From: Thermoplasmata archaeon
GTDB taxonomy: Archaea; Thermoplasmatota; Thermoplasmata; Lutacidiplasmatales; UBA184
DNA length: 34,634 nucleotides
Assembly (NCBI GenBank): GCA_022750455.1
Contig: JAKIVR010000016.1
Coordinates: 1 to 34,634 of the forward strand
Direction: 5' to 3'
A program made the position numbers and the translations under genes. Numbering within the stretch: the stretch's first letter is position 1; each line of letters starts with the position of its first letter. Below, piece after piece: positions 25,013-34,300 of this stretch. The notes beneath the pieces are model-generated. The model saw nothing but the letters and a program-made list of their open reading frames with translations. It searched no databases and was not told the origin of the DNA.

Positions 25013-25330
25013 TCAGCCGCGCCGACCCCGCTTCGGGAGCTGTGCGTTGGAGATCTCGACCGTCTCCGCGTCGAAGCCGAGCTTCGCGAGCTCGGCCCGG
25101 ATCCGGGTCCGGTGGTCGCCTTGAAGGTACACTTCCCCGTCGACGACCGAACCGCCCGTCGCGAGCCGGTTCTTCAACTGGCGCGCCGTCTCGGCGAGAT
25201 CGACGCCGGGCGGGAAGCCCGAGATCACCGTCGCCGGCTTGTTGTAGCGGCGGGGCTCGGCCCGCACCCGGATCCGGGCGGACTCCCGGTCCAGGGCGGA
25301 GAGGATCTCATCGAACTCGTTGTTCCCCAT
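25013..25330 (-). CDS. archaeal translation initiation factor aIF1 (SUI1/YciH family)
   Basis: A 105-residue SUI1-domain protein. aIF1 binds the small ribosomal subunit near the P site and promotes accurate start-codon selection. Family marks are a basic strand 'RIRVRAEPRRYNKPATVISG', then 'DLAETARQLKNRLATGGSV', the glycine turn 'VYLQGDHRTRI' and 'LAKLGF' near the end. The ATG at 25330 is chosen over the longer frame to 25432. It follows GGAGGT (complement of 25339-25344) with eight bases spacing, the strongest ribosome-binding site in the window, and the upstream extension is Pro/Arg-rich non-protein-like sequence. Length matches the family. Confidence 0.9.
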   Translation of the reverse strand: MGNNEFDEILSALDRESARIRVRAEPRRYNKPATVISGFPPGVDLAETARQLKNRLATGGSVVDGEVYLQGDHRTRIRAELAKLGFDAETVEISNAQLPKRGRRG

Positions 25331-25518
25331 GGATCTAGACCTCCCCCGCGGGATCGATCGGAACGATACCGGCGAAGATTCGACGGGGGGCGGGCGGGAA
25401 CACCCGGGCGGCGACGGGCCCGGGTGCGTCAACGTACGTCTGCGTGATGTCCCTCAACGATCGAAGTGTGGTAAGGCGAAGGGGGTTTTGATGTTGACGG
25501 CCGGGACGGACGGCGCGC

Positions 25519-26277
25519 TCACCGGTCCCGCCACTGATAGAACGAGAGCGCGACCGCCGTCCCCACGGTGGTGAACAGCCCGAGAAGGCCGGCATCGACC
25601 CACAGATTCGAACTGACCGTCCCGGGGACGCCGACGGTCCCCTGGACGAGCAGCGCGGCGTACGTCGCCGGGAAGAAGCGCGTCACGGTCTGCCACGCCG
25701 GGGGGAGCACGGAGAGGGGATAGTACAACGGGGAGAGCATTCCCAGCACGGTGAACACCAGGCTTCCGACGGGCCACACGACGCGACGGGAGCGGATCCT
25801 CGTCGACACGGCCATCCCGATCGCGCTGACCAGGACCCACAGCAGCAGGATGACCGCGATGAGCACCGGCCACGCGTACCACGGGACGGGGGTCACGAGG
25901 GCGAGGACGATGGCGAGCACCACGAGCGCCGGCACGGCGGCGATGAGGTTGGAGAGCGAGAGGCCGATCATGTACTGCAGACGGGTCACCGGCGACGCGA
26001 TGAACAGCTCCTCGAGGTACGCCTCAAGGCGGTAGGTGGCGGAGTCGCCGAGGACCCAGCTGCCGATGTTCTGGGTGGTGAACAACATCGCGCCGATCAC
26101 CTGGAGCGGGAAGTCCTGGGGCGGCGAGATGAGACGCAGGAAGTACAGGAAGATGAACGGCACCAGGACCGGCCCGATCACCATCGCGGGATGTCGACTG
26201 ATCCACCGCCAGCCGATGATCGCGAATCCTGGTAGGATTCGGCCGACCTGCGGGGGCCTCTCGTACGCCATCGCCAT
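25519..26277 (-). CDS. ABC-2 type transporter permease (second permease)
   Basis: A 252-residue membrane protein with about six helices and the ABC-2 permease layout: N-terminal cytoplasmic segment, helix 'HPAMVIGPVLVPFIFLYFLR', then 'FTTQNIGSWVLGDSATYRLE' region with the coupling-helix-like 'ELFIASPVTRLQYMIGLSLS'. Further helices and the 'MLSPLYYPLSVLPPAWQTV' motif shared with its partner follow. The upstream permease stops at 26280, so the genes abut; a GTG at 26283 overlaps that stop (GTGA), while ATG 26277 has a GGGAG at better spacing. It forms an operon with permease 1 and the ATPase. The substrate is unknown; drug, lipid and glycan export are all known for this class. Confidence 0.85.
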   Translation of the reverse strand: MAMAYERPPQVGRILPGFAIIGWRWISRHPAMVIGPVLVPFIFLYFLRLISPPQDFPLQVIGAMLFTTQNIGSWVLGDSATYRLEAYLEELFIASPVTRLQYMIGLSLSNLIAAVPALVVLAIVLALVTPVPWYAWPVLIAVILLLWVLVSAIGMAVSTRIRSRRVVWPVGSLVFTVLGMLSPLYYPLSVLPPAWQTVTRFFPATYAALLVQGTVGVPGTVSSNLWVDAGLLGLFTTVGTAVALSFYQWRDR

Positions 26278-26279
26278 CT

Positions 26280-27029
26280 TCACCGCTCCCGGGCGCTGCG
26301 TCGCGCCCACGCGAGAGTGAAGAGGAAGAGGGCGAGGGCCTCGAGGGTGAGCGAGATCGCCGCGAGGGCGATCCCGCCGCTCGAGATCGATACGAGGCCT
26401 CCTTCGGCCGCCTCCACCAGGGCGGCCGCGGCGCTCGTCGGGAGGACGAGAGCGAGCGGGCCCCAATAGGTGGGGAGCAGGGAGAGCGGGTAGAACACCG
26501 GCGGCAGGACCCCGAAGAGGTTCGTGATGATCGTCGCGTACGGCTGGATCGCCCGGTCGTCCTCGAACAGCGTCGAGACGAAGTACCCGAGCGAGACCGT
26601 GAACAGGAAGACCGCGAAGAGAACGGCCGCCAGCACCAGCCACGCCAAGGCGCTGAGGGGGTGCGTCCACTCCAGGATCCCGGCCAGCACGGCGAACGTC
26701 CCGACGTTGGATCCGAGGATGCCGAGGGACATGCCCACGAAGTACCCCTCCGGAGTGAGCGGCCCCGGGAGGTAGAGCTCCGGCAGTTTGCTATCGACCC
26801 GGATGTACGCCGCTTCGTTCTGGACCCGCTGCCCCATCTGGAACATCGAGTAGACGAGCGCTCCGATCAGGGCGTAGGTGATCAGAGCCGGATTCAGGAT
26901 GTAGACGAAGATCAGCAGGACTCCTTGGATCAGGATCGGCGCGATGACCACGTTGAAGTCGTGGAGCTGGACCCGGAGCTGGGTAACCGTGTACCCCCAG
27001 GTGTATCGATCCACGAACGAGAACGCCAT
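26280..27029 (-). CDS. ABC-2 type transporter permease (first permease)
   Basis: A 249-residue membrane protein with about six helices. 'VIAPILIQGVLLIFVYIL' is the first; a conserved amphipathic segment 'LPELYLPGPLTPEGYFVGMS' matches the coupling helix that contacts the ATPase. The later 'FGVLPPVFYPLSLLPTYWG' motif is shared with the second permease, showing that the two are paralogues and probably form a heterodimer. It starts at ATG 27029, six bases after the ATPase stop, and its own stop meets the start of permease 2, so all three are translationally linked. Substrate unknown. Confidence 0.87.
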   Translation of the reverse strand: MAFSFVDRYTWGYTVTQLRVQLHDFNVVIAPILIQGVLLIFVYILNPALITYALIGALVYSMFQMGQRVQNEAAYIRVDSKLPELYLPGPLTPEGYFVGMSLGILGSNVGTFAVLAGILEWTHPLSALAWLVLAAVLFAVFLFTVSLGYFVSTLFEDDRAIQPYATIITNLFGVLPPVFYPLSLLPTYWGPLALVLPTSAAAALVEAAEGGLVSISSGGIALAAISLTLEALALFLFTLAWARRSARER

Positions 27030-27035
27030 CGCCCC

Positions 27036-27965
27036 TCACGACTCGTCATCGATGGATCGGCCCACGACGCGGAGGAACGCCTCCTCCAGCGAGACCGGGC
27101 CGACCGTCGCCGAGAGCTTCTCCCGGAGCGCGAGCTGCAGGACCTCCTCGACCCGGTCGGGGCCGAGGATCACATGGACGTCGAGCCCGTCGGTCGCGAC
27201 GGTGCCGAACGTCGCGAGCGTCTCCTTGAGCCGCATCCCGCCTTTGAGAGAGACGCGGATCGTTCCCCCGATCTGGGCCTTGAGCCCTTCCGGAGAACCC
27301 TCCACTAGGACGCGCCCGCGGTCGATGATGTAGAGCCGGTCCGACAGCTGCTCCGCTTCGTCCAGGTAGTGGGTCGTCAGGAGGAGCGTCGATCCCTTCT
27401 TCGAGAGACGTCGGAGGCACTCCCAGACCTCGCGGCGGGCGAACGGGTCCATGCCGATCGTCGGCTCGTCCAGGAACAGGAGCGGCGCCTCCGTCGCGAT
27501 CACCGTCGCCACCATCACCCGCTGACGCAGGCCCCCCGACAGGGCCAGGTTGAGCCGGTCCGCGACTTCGGTGAGACCCATCTGGCCGAGCACCTCCGTC
27601 GTCCGCTGCTTGGAGGTCGCCCGGTCGAATCCGCGCGTCCGCAGATAGGTGTAGACTTGCTCGTACGGGGTGAGATGCATGAACGGCTTCCCGTCCTGCG
27701 GCACCACCGCGATGAGCGGTCGCCCCTCTTCGGGGTGGTTCACGATGTCGTGTCCGAAGACCCGAACCTCTCCCGACGTCGGCCAGAGGAGCGTCGAAGC
27801 GATCCGGAGGAACGTCGTCTTACCGGCGCCGTTCCGCCCCAGCAGTCCCACCCGTTCTCCGGGCCGGATCGAGAGCGAGACGCCTCGCAAGGCATCCACG
27901 GGTTGGGTGCCGCGGCGCTCGTACCGCTTCTGAACATCGCGCGCCCAGAGCGCGTCCTCGGCCAT
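27036..27965 (-). CDS. ABC-2 exporter ATP-binding protein (DrrA/CcmA-like)
   Basis: A 309-residue ABC ATPase driving the two permeases encoded downstream. Walker A 'GRNGAGKTT' (residues 43-51), Q-loop 'VVPQD' (Q90), signature 'LSGGLRQR' (142-149), Walker B 'LLFLDEP' (D166, E167) and switch His199 ('TTHYLDEAEQ') are all intact, so it should be active. The extended C-terminal region after residue 230 is typical of the DrrA-type drug and polysaccharide exporters. The ATG at 27965 sits 24 nt from a near-consensus TATA box, so the operon transcript is probably leaderless. It is the first gene of a three-gene operon running to 25519. Confidence 0.95.
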   Translation of the reverse strand: MAEDALWARDVQKRYERRGTQPVDALRGVSLSIRPGERVGLLGRNGAGKTTFLRIASTLLWPTSGEVRVFGHDIVNHPEEGRPLIAVVPQDGKPFMHLTPYEQVYTYLRTRGFDRATSKQRTTEVLGQMGLTEVADRLNLALSGGLRQRVMVATVIATEAPLLFLDEPTIGMDPFARREVWECLRRLSKKGSTLLLTTHYLDEAEQLSDRLYIIDRGRVLVEGSPEGLKAQIGGTIRVSLKGGMRLKETLATFGTVATDGLDVHVILGPDRVEEVLQLALREKLSATVGPVSLEEAFLRVVGRSIDDES

Positions 27966-27988
27966 GGCCGTGGCCGACCCCGGCCGAG

Positions 27989-27996
27989 ATATTTAA
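27989..27996 (-). promoter_or_regulatory. TATA box of the ABC exporter operon
   Basis: Minus-strand TTAAATAT, the best TATA match in the window, 24 nt upstream of the ATG at 27965, indicating a leaderless mRNA. Confidence 0.7.
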
Positions 27997-28120
27997 CGGA
28001 GAATCGCCGCCAGACGTCGTCCCCGCGACGGGCGGGGTGGTGGGGAAGTCCCGAGAGGGAGGGCCACGTGCGAAGGGGGTGGCGCGATCGGGAGACGAGA
28101 GGGGGCGGCCCGGGGGTAGT

Positions 28121-28564
28121 CTACCCGCCGCAGCCGCAGCCGCCGCCCTTGGTGGAGCTGGAACTGCACGAGCCGCAGCCACCGGAGAGGCCGGCCTCAT
28201 CGGGTTCCGGGAGCGTCGGGTTCGTGACCTTGAACCCCGACTCCTTCAGCGTCTCGACGTAGTCCACGATCGCCCCGTCGACCATCTTACGGCTGCCGGG
28301 ATCGACGATCAGGGAGACGCCGTTCACCGAGACGAGCTCGTCATCGGCGCGCGGCTTGGCAAAGGCGAGACCGAACTGAACGTGGCTCGATCCCCCCCCG
28401 CAGCAGCCGCCGCCACCCGATTGGGCGTACAGGCGCACGGCCAGGCCGGGCTTTTGACCGGCCAGCAGGCGCTGCACTTGCTGGACGGCTCCCGGAGTGA
28501 CCTCGAGATGCAGGCTCGGCGCGTGTTCCATTTCACTGGGTTTGGTCTGTGCTTGCATGCTCAT
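28121..28564 (-). CDS. IscA/HesB-family Fe-S carrier with Gly/Cys-rich extension
   Basis: A 147-residue member of the HesB/IscA (A-type carrier) family, which hold or deliver iron-sulfur clusters. Family pattern: 'VTPGAVQQVQRLLAG', 'LAVRLYAQSGGG' then Cys54-Cys55 where IscA has its first ligand Cys, 'VNGVSLIVDPGSRKMVDGA', 'IVDYVETLKESGFKVTNP'. The canonical 'CGCG' end is expanded into a Gly/Ser-rich tail with Cys130, Cys133, Cys143 and Cys145. It is about 35-40 residues longer than typical IscA. ATG 28564 follows GGAGG at six bases and a TATA box (28601-28608). It is isolated from other Fe-S assembly genes in view, but lies near the sulfur-transfer genes at 23.3-24.9 kb. Confidence 0.85.
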   Translation of the reverse strand: MSMQAQTKPSEMEHAPSLHLEVTPGAVQQVQRLLAGQKPGLAVRLYAQSGGGGCCGGGSSHVQFGLAFAKPRADDELVSVNGVSLIVDPGSRKMVDGAIVDYVETLKESGFKVTNPTLPEPDEAGLSGGCGSCSSSSTKGGGCGCGG

Positions 28565-28600
28565 GGGAATCCTCCGACGAACGTGTAATGGCTTGGTGGC

Positions 28601-28608
28601 ATTTTAAG
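28601..28608 (-). promoter_or_regulatory. TATA box of the IscA-family gene
   Basis: Minus-strand CTTAAAAT, about 37 nt upstream of ATG 28564. The predicted short leader contains the GGAGG ribosome-binding site (28571-28575). Confidence 0.6.
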
Positions 28609-28690
28609 CATGGCGGGGTGTGGAAACCCTCGCGTAACCACCCGCCGTCCCTCTGTCGATGGGACCTCGAGGTGCCCCGACGGCGTGGGC

Positions 28691-29377
28691 CTACTGGACC
28701 ACGAGCCCGGTAGGCGCCGCCGCCCGATCGGGGATCGCCTGGGGGAGGCTGATGAGACCGAAGAAGAGGAAGATGATCCCGATGAACTCCGCATAGTACA
28801 GCAGCACGGGGAAGGAGGCGATGTACAGGAACCCGCCCGTCCCCAGGGTGAGGGCTCCGGCGATCATCAGGAGCGTCTGCCAGCGCCAGGAGCGGCGAAG
28901 GGCGATGACGGACGCGGAGAGTAGGACGACCGTGGCGGGGATGGTGACGAACGAGGAGACGATCACGATGGTGGTCGGATCGCCGGTGATGATGCGATTC
29001 GTCACCATGTTCGACGCCGAGAGCGGCGTGAGGAAGCAGACGACACCGACCACGGCGCACGCGACGATCGTGTAGGCGGCGTACCCGATCTCGATCCGGT
29101 GGTTGTGCAGCACCTTCGTTGCGCCTAGGGAGAGGACGCCCACGATCGCGGCCGACGCGAAGAGGTAGCCTTCGAACAAGAGGCTGGAGGAGTAGCCGAC
29201 GTAGACGGAGGCCTCGATCGCCATCGCGGCCGCGGCAAAGGCGAGGCCGGTCGACCACGCCAGCTCGGTCCACCGCCGACTCGTCAGGTACTTGCGAGCG
29301 CCCCGAACGCACATGAACGTCAGAAGCAGGGCGAGCACCCCCAGGGAGAGTGCGATGACGGCGGTAGTGCTGTCCAC
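28691..29377 (-). CDS. seven-helix membrane protein, unknown function
   Basis: A 228-residue hydrophobic protein with about seven predicted helices: 'AVIALSLGVLALLLTFMCV' first, then 'LAWSTGLAFAAAAMAIEA', 'LFASAAIVGVLSLGAT', 'AAYTIVACAVVGVVCFL', 'TIVIVSSFVTIPATVVLL', a helix after 'WRWQTLL', and 'AEFIGIIFLFFGLISL'. Short charged loops ('RGARKYLTSRRWTE', 'HNHRIEIG') alternate inside and outside. No retinal lysine, enzymatic motif or fused signalling domain is seen; it resembles 7TM sensor-like membrane regions found alone in archaea. It starts with GTG 29377, supported by a TATA box 34-42 nt upstream. It is separate from the IscA gene by 126 nt. Function unknown. Confidence 0.7.
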   Translation of the reverse strand: MDSTTAVIALSLGVLALLLTFMCVRGARKYLTSRRWTELAWSTGLAFAAAAMAIEASVYVGYSSSLLFEGYLFASAAIVGVLSLGATKVLHNHRIEIGYAAYTIVACAVVGVVCFLTPLSASNMVTNRIITGDPTTIVIVSSFVTIPATVVLLSASVIALRRSWRWQTLLMIAGALTLGTGGFLYIASFPVLLYYAEFIGIIFLFFGLISLPQAIPDRAAAPTGLVVQ

Positions 29378-29410
29378 GAGGGCCTCGACCGTGCGGGGTG
29401 TGGTCCGGGG

Positions 29411-29419
29411 GATTAAATG
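29411..29419 (-). promoter_or_regulatory. TATA box of the seven-helix protein gene
   Basis: Minus-strand CATTTAATC, about 34-42 nt upstream of the GTG at 29377. Confidence 0.5.
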
Positions 29420-29491
29420 GCGTTCGTACGAATCGACGGAGATTTTCCCCCGCCGGACCTACGGCCGGCCCGTAGGAACTGTGTCGCGCGG

Positions 29492-31252
29492 TCAGTTCCC
29501 GGGCTTCTGCTTGCGGGAATCATCCATCCCCGTACCCCGGGTCTGGTCGAGATGCCCGTCGCTGTCCAGGTCCCGGCCATTGAGGAGGATCTCGCCGGCG
29601 TCCCGCGTCTCCACCCGCCAGCAGAACCGTCCCAGGACGGTGCCGAGCCTGACGGGCAGCCCGAGCATCTGGATGACCTTCTGGACGTCCTGACGGGAGA
29701 ACTCTCCCGTACCGGCCAGCACGAGGAAGTAGACGGCGAAGCCGATCACGGCGGCCAGGAGCAGGGTGTACCAATGGGTCGGGTCGATGTAGTTGTTGAG
29801 GAGAGAGACCGCGTAGAAGCTGGAGGCGGCGCTGGCGATGATGAGGAGGATCGGACGGGGCTGGATCCGAACGGCGAGCAGTCGTTCCATGAAGTAGACG
29901 TTGAGGGCCAATCCCCCGACGGCCGCGATCAGAACGGCCATGGCGGCCCCGTTCATGAGGCCAAGATTGACACTATACCTCCAGAGGGTGATCGTGATCC
30001 CCCCGAGGGGCGCGTACGGGGGCATGAACAACAGCGCCGAGCCGAACATGAGGCCGACCTGCAGCGCTCCGAGGTACAGTTCGAGGCGCTGACGGCCGAC
30101 CGAGGTCAGGGCGGTCGAGATCACCTGGGTCAAGGCGGCCGGGACGGCCGAGAGGGCCAGGATGGCGAGCGGCACCGAGCCGCCGGTGTAGTTGGCGCCA
30201 TTGAGGACATCCAACAGGTTCACGCGGTAGACGACCATCGAGACGGTCACGGGCACGACGAGGATCGCCGTGTACCGGAGCGCGGACCACGTTCGGCGAC
30301 GTAACGCCTCGTACTCGCGGCGGACGTGGAGGTTCGCGAGGTGGGGGAAGAGCGGCATCGCGACCGCCCCCGAGATCCCGAGGATCACGATCCGGAACGC
30401 GTTCGCCGCCAAGAAGATCGTCAGCTTGCCCGGGAAGTCCGCCTGGACCAAGAACGGGATCGTGTTCAGGAGAACGTACTGGAACAGGAGCCCGCCGATC
30501 AACGGCCAGGCGTAGAGGAACATCCGGCGGGCGGCGACCCAGTTCGGGCGCCGGGAGACGGCCAAGACCACGGGCAGGCAGAACGCCGCCGACGCGAGGG
30601 CGCCGGCGAGGTAGGAGAGGGTGACCCCGAGGAACGCCGTGTTGCCCCCGGTGGCGATGAACGTCGTCGTGATCAGGCCGATCGTCTGCACGATCGCCTG
30701 GATCAGCAGCGGATACTGCGCGCGGATCGAGTCGCCGCGAGCGATCCACAGGTTGGTGTAGACGACCCCGGGAGACCAGAACAGCGGCATCAGGAGGAAG
30801 ATGCCGAAGACGAAGAACGCCGTCGACGGGGAGATCTGTCCGATGAACAGGTTTCCGCCGGTGACGAGGGGCACGAGCAGGTTGACCGCCAGCAGAACGC
30901 CGCCCAGGACCGCCACCATCCCGAGTCGGAGCGCGAAGTACGTTCCGGCGCTGTCCTCGGCCTTCGCGCCGCGCGCGACCTGGAACTGGAAGGCGGAGCC
31001 GATCCGCAGGTCCCCGAGGCCGTTGATCGTCGAGGCGATCAACAGGTAGAATCCGGCGATGCTCAGGAGCATTAGGCCGGCCGCGCCGGTCCCACCGATC
31101 TTGTGGCTCGTGAAGAAGGTCGCCGCGTACCCGATCCCCTGGATCAGGATCGTGAGAATGAAGACCGCACTCGAGCTGAACCCCAACGACCGCTCGTGGG
31201 TGAGCGACGCGGGCGGAGCGGCGGCTTCAGGGTTTGCCGGGGCCTCGGTCAA
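29492..31252 (-). CDS. polysaccharide-type flippase (MOP superfamily, Wzx/RfbX-like)
   Basis: A 586-residue protein with about 14 hydrophobic helices in the MOP-superfamily arrangement, which moves lipid-linked glycans across the membrane for surface polysaccharide or N-glycan assembly. Characteristic stretches are the opening helix 'SSAVFILTILIQGIGYAATF' followed by 'GGTGAAGLMLLSIAGFYLL', the central 'FLYAWPLIGGLLFQYVL', 'AFRIVILGISGAVAMPLFPHL' and the basic loop 'REYEALRRRTWSALRYTAIL' region. A 60-residue soluble C-terminal tail is unusual. It begins with TTG, preceded by GGAG and a TATA-like box. It is divergent from nothing nearby and lies next to a glycosylation-rich surface protein gene. 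Its partner glycosyltransferases are not adjacent, so the substrate is open. Confidence 0.85.
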   Translation of the reverse strand: MTEAPANPEAAAPPASLTHERSLGFSSSAVFILTILIQGIGYAATFFTSHKIGGTGAAGLMLLSIAGFYLLIASTINGLGDLRIGSAFQFQVARGAKAEDSAGTYFALRLGMVAVLGGVLLAVNLLVPLVTGGNLFIGQISPSTAFFVFGIFLLMPLFWSPGVVYTNLWIARGDSIRAQYPLLIQAIVQTIGLITTTFIATGGNTAFLGVTLSYLAGALASAAFCLPVVLAVSRRPNWVAARRMFLYAWPLIGGLLFQYVLLNTIPFLVQADFPGKLTIFLAANAFRIVILGISGAVAMPLFPHLANLHVRREYEALRRRTWSALRYTAILVVPVTVSMVVYRVNLLDVLNGANYTGGSVPLAILALSAVPAALTQVISTALTSVGRQRLELYLGALQVGLMFGSALLFMPPYAPLGGITITLWRYSVNLGLMNGAAMAVLIAAVGGLALNVYFMERLLAVRIQPRPILLIIASAASSFYAVSLLNNYIDPTHWYTLLLAAVIGFAVYFLVLAGTGEFSRQDVQKVIQMLGLPVRLGTVLGRFCWRVETRDAGEILLNGRDLDSDGHLDQTRGTGMDDSRKQKPGN

Positions 31253-31288
31253 CGTCTCCGCGTCCGACTCCCCGATGCGGCGCCCCTC

Positions 31289-31298
31289 TTGATAACCT
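31289..31298 (-). promoter_or_regulatory. TATA-like element of the flippase gene
   Basis: Minus-strand GTTATCAAGA, about 37 nt upstream of the TTG at 31252. Confidence 0.35.
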
Positions 31299-31366
31299 CC
31301 CTCGGAACGGAAACGCGGACCAGGATCCAGCGCGCCCCGAGCGGGGGAGTCGGGGGGCCTCCCGGT

Positions 31367-34300
31367 CTAGACGGCCCCCGGAGGAGGACCCGGAGGTGTG
31401 GGTCCCATCGGAGGCGGGGGTCCGATCGAGCCAGAGGGTGGGCCTGCCGGACTCCACGCGGCCGGCGCGGACGTCGGCGGCGGGGACGAAAACGACGGAT
31501 TCTTGGGCCGCCGCAGCACGAGGATCGCTCCCGCCACGATCGCCACCACCACGATGACCGCGACAATCCACAGCCACCCGGGGAGGCCGCTTCCCGAAGT
31601 GCCCGACGGCGGTTCCGAGGTATTGTTGGAGCCGTGGCCGGAAGTGGTCGGCGTGAACGCGATCGCGACCGAGGCCGGTTGGCCGGCTACGATCACGGTG
31701 CCGCTCGTGCGATTCGCCGTGTACCCGGTCGGCGCCACCAAGGAGAACGCGTACGAGCCGTTCGGCTCCGAGAACGTCACCGTCGAGGTCGAACTCGTCG
31801 GCGACGCGGTCCCGTTCAAGGTCACAGTCCACGCCGTCCCGGTCGCGAGCCCGGTCTCCGTGACCGTCACAGGATAGGTCGAGGGCGAAGGTCGAGAGAA
31901 GGCGATCGGCTCGACGTAGGCAGTTCCCGTGACGTCCGCCGTGCCGGAGATAGGGGCCGCCAGGTAGCCCGGGACCGAGCCCACGGAGAGGGGGTACGAG
32001 CCGTTCCCGAACCACCAGATCATCGACGTGGAGGTCGAGACGTTGGCGATCCCGTCGACGGTCGCCGACCACGCCGTCCCGGAGGGCAACCCATGTTCCT
32101 CCAAGGTCACGGTGTACGGAACCCCGATGACCGACACCGTGCCGGAAACCTCCTCGGGCACGAATTCGTCCCCGGTGGAGTTCGAGAAGATGCCAGGTCC
32201 CGGTTCCTCCCCGACGGGCAGATCGTCGACGATCGTGTTCCCCGGTCCGAGCAGCGAGATGCTCGAGCTCTGCGTGACGGCGACCGCCTTGGCGGTCGGC
32301 CAGTACGAGATCGAACCCCAGCTCTCGGCCGGGAGATTGGCCACCTCGTGGCCGGCGGCGCCGATCACGGTGACGTTCGTGAGCGACCGGTTCGAGATCT
32401 CGTCATTGAACGAGTACACGTCCTGGGTGATCGGGCTGTAGACCAGCGAGAGCGGGAGCGACAAACCGGTGGAAACTCCGCGGACCACCGTGTTGGAGCT
32501 GCCGATCAGGCTCACGTTGAGGCCGTATCCCCCGGCGAGGTACACATCGGAGGTCGCCGGGCTGTACGCGAACGGATTGCCGTTCGCGTAGTTCTCCCAC
32601 CCGGGCACATTGATATTCGCCACGACCGTGTTCGCGGGTCCGATCGCGGTCACGTTCCCCCCGAGCTCGTTCGCCACGATCACTTCCTCCGACGCCGGGT
32701 CGTAGATCATCTGGTACGGGCGGCCGCCGATCCCCACCGATCCGACCACGGTGTTGGCGCTCCCGATCAGGGTCACATTCCCGCTCCCCGAGTCGGCGAC
32801 GTAGATGTCTCCTGTCGCCGGGCCGAAGATCAGCGAGTACGGACCGGCCCCGACGGCGAGCGTCGCGACGAGCGTATTGTGGGTCCCGATGACGTAGACG
32901 AGCGACGTGCCTCCGGATAGGACGTAGACATCCTGCGTCACGGGGCTGTACACCGCTCCCGAGGCATAGCTGCCGACGGGAATCTCCGTCACGATCTCGT
33001 CGTTCGGACCGATGACGGTCACATTGTTGGAATAGAGGGAGAGGACGTACACGTCCTCGGTCGCGGGGCTGTACACCCCGTTATCCGGGTAGATGAAGAA
33101 GAAATTGCCGCCGTAGTTGAATCCGAAGACCGAGATGTACCCCGAGTTCCAGTTGGAGACGTAGATCTCGCCGTTCGCCGGGCTGACCAGAACGAAGTCC
33201 GGTTCGCTATACGTCGGCAGGTTCGCGAAGACCGCGTTCGTGGCCCCCCCGTACGCGGTGACGTTGTCGGAGCCCCAATTCGCCACGAGGACGGCGGCGA
33301 GACCGGGATCGTAGGTGATGGCCCAAGGCTTCGATCCCGCGGGAAGCCCCGGCAAGGGCAAGTTCCCATCGCTGATCGGGGTGACGTTCGCGCTGCCCTT
33401 GTTCGCGACGTACACCTCTTGGGTCGCGTTGCTGTACGTCAGGGCCGTCGGGTCGACCCCGACCGGGATGCCGTCGACGACGACGTGATTGGTCGAGGAG
33501 ACGACCGTGACGTTGTCCGATCCTTCGTTGGCGATGTAGATGTCATGGGTGGCCGGACTGTAGACGAAGGCGTACGGATTGGCGCCGACTTCGAACGTCG
33601 AGAGCTCGTCATTGGACGAATCGATGATCGAGACCGTGTATCCGTCCGTCTGCATGGTGTACATGTCACCCGAAGCGGGGCTGTACCCGATGTTCGTCGG
33701 GTACCCCGCGGTGTTCGGATTGGCGACGACCGTGTTCGAGGTGCCGATGACCGAGACGTTCTTGCTCCCGGTGTCGACGACGTACATGTCGTGGGTCGTG
33801 GGGCTGTAGGCGAGGTTCGTTGGATCCACGCCGACCCCGATCGTCTTGATGATCGAGTCCGAGGGCCCGAGGACCGAGACGTTGTCCGATCCGGAATCCG
33901 TGATGTAGAGGTCCTCCGTGCTGGGACTGTAGGCAATGGCCGTCGGGTTCGCGTGGTTCCCGAGGTACAGCTCCGGACCATAGTTGCCGTTCGCCAGGTA
34001 TCCGAAAACATAATTCTCGGAGTACGAGGGAAAGTACGTCTCCTGGGTGACCGGGCTGTAGGCGTCGCCGGCGGAACTCGAGTTGCCGAACTCCGTGGAC
34101 CCGGGCTCGTCGATGGTGCTTCCGAGCTGGGCGTACACCGAGAGGACCCCGGCAAAGCCCGGGCCCACCACGGTCACGTTCTCCGTCGTGGGATCGAACG
34201 CGAAGTCGACCGCCCCGACGCCAAGGATGGACGAGCCCCCGATCGTGTTGAAGGGGGTCACGATCGACACGTTGGACGAGCCGTCGTTCCCGACGAGGAG

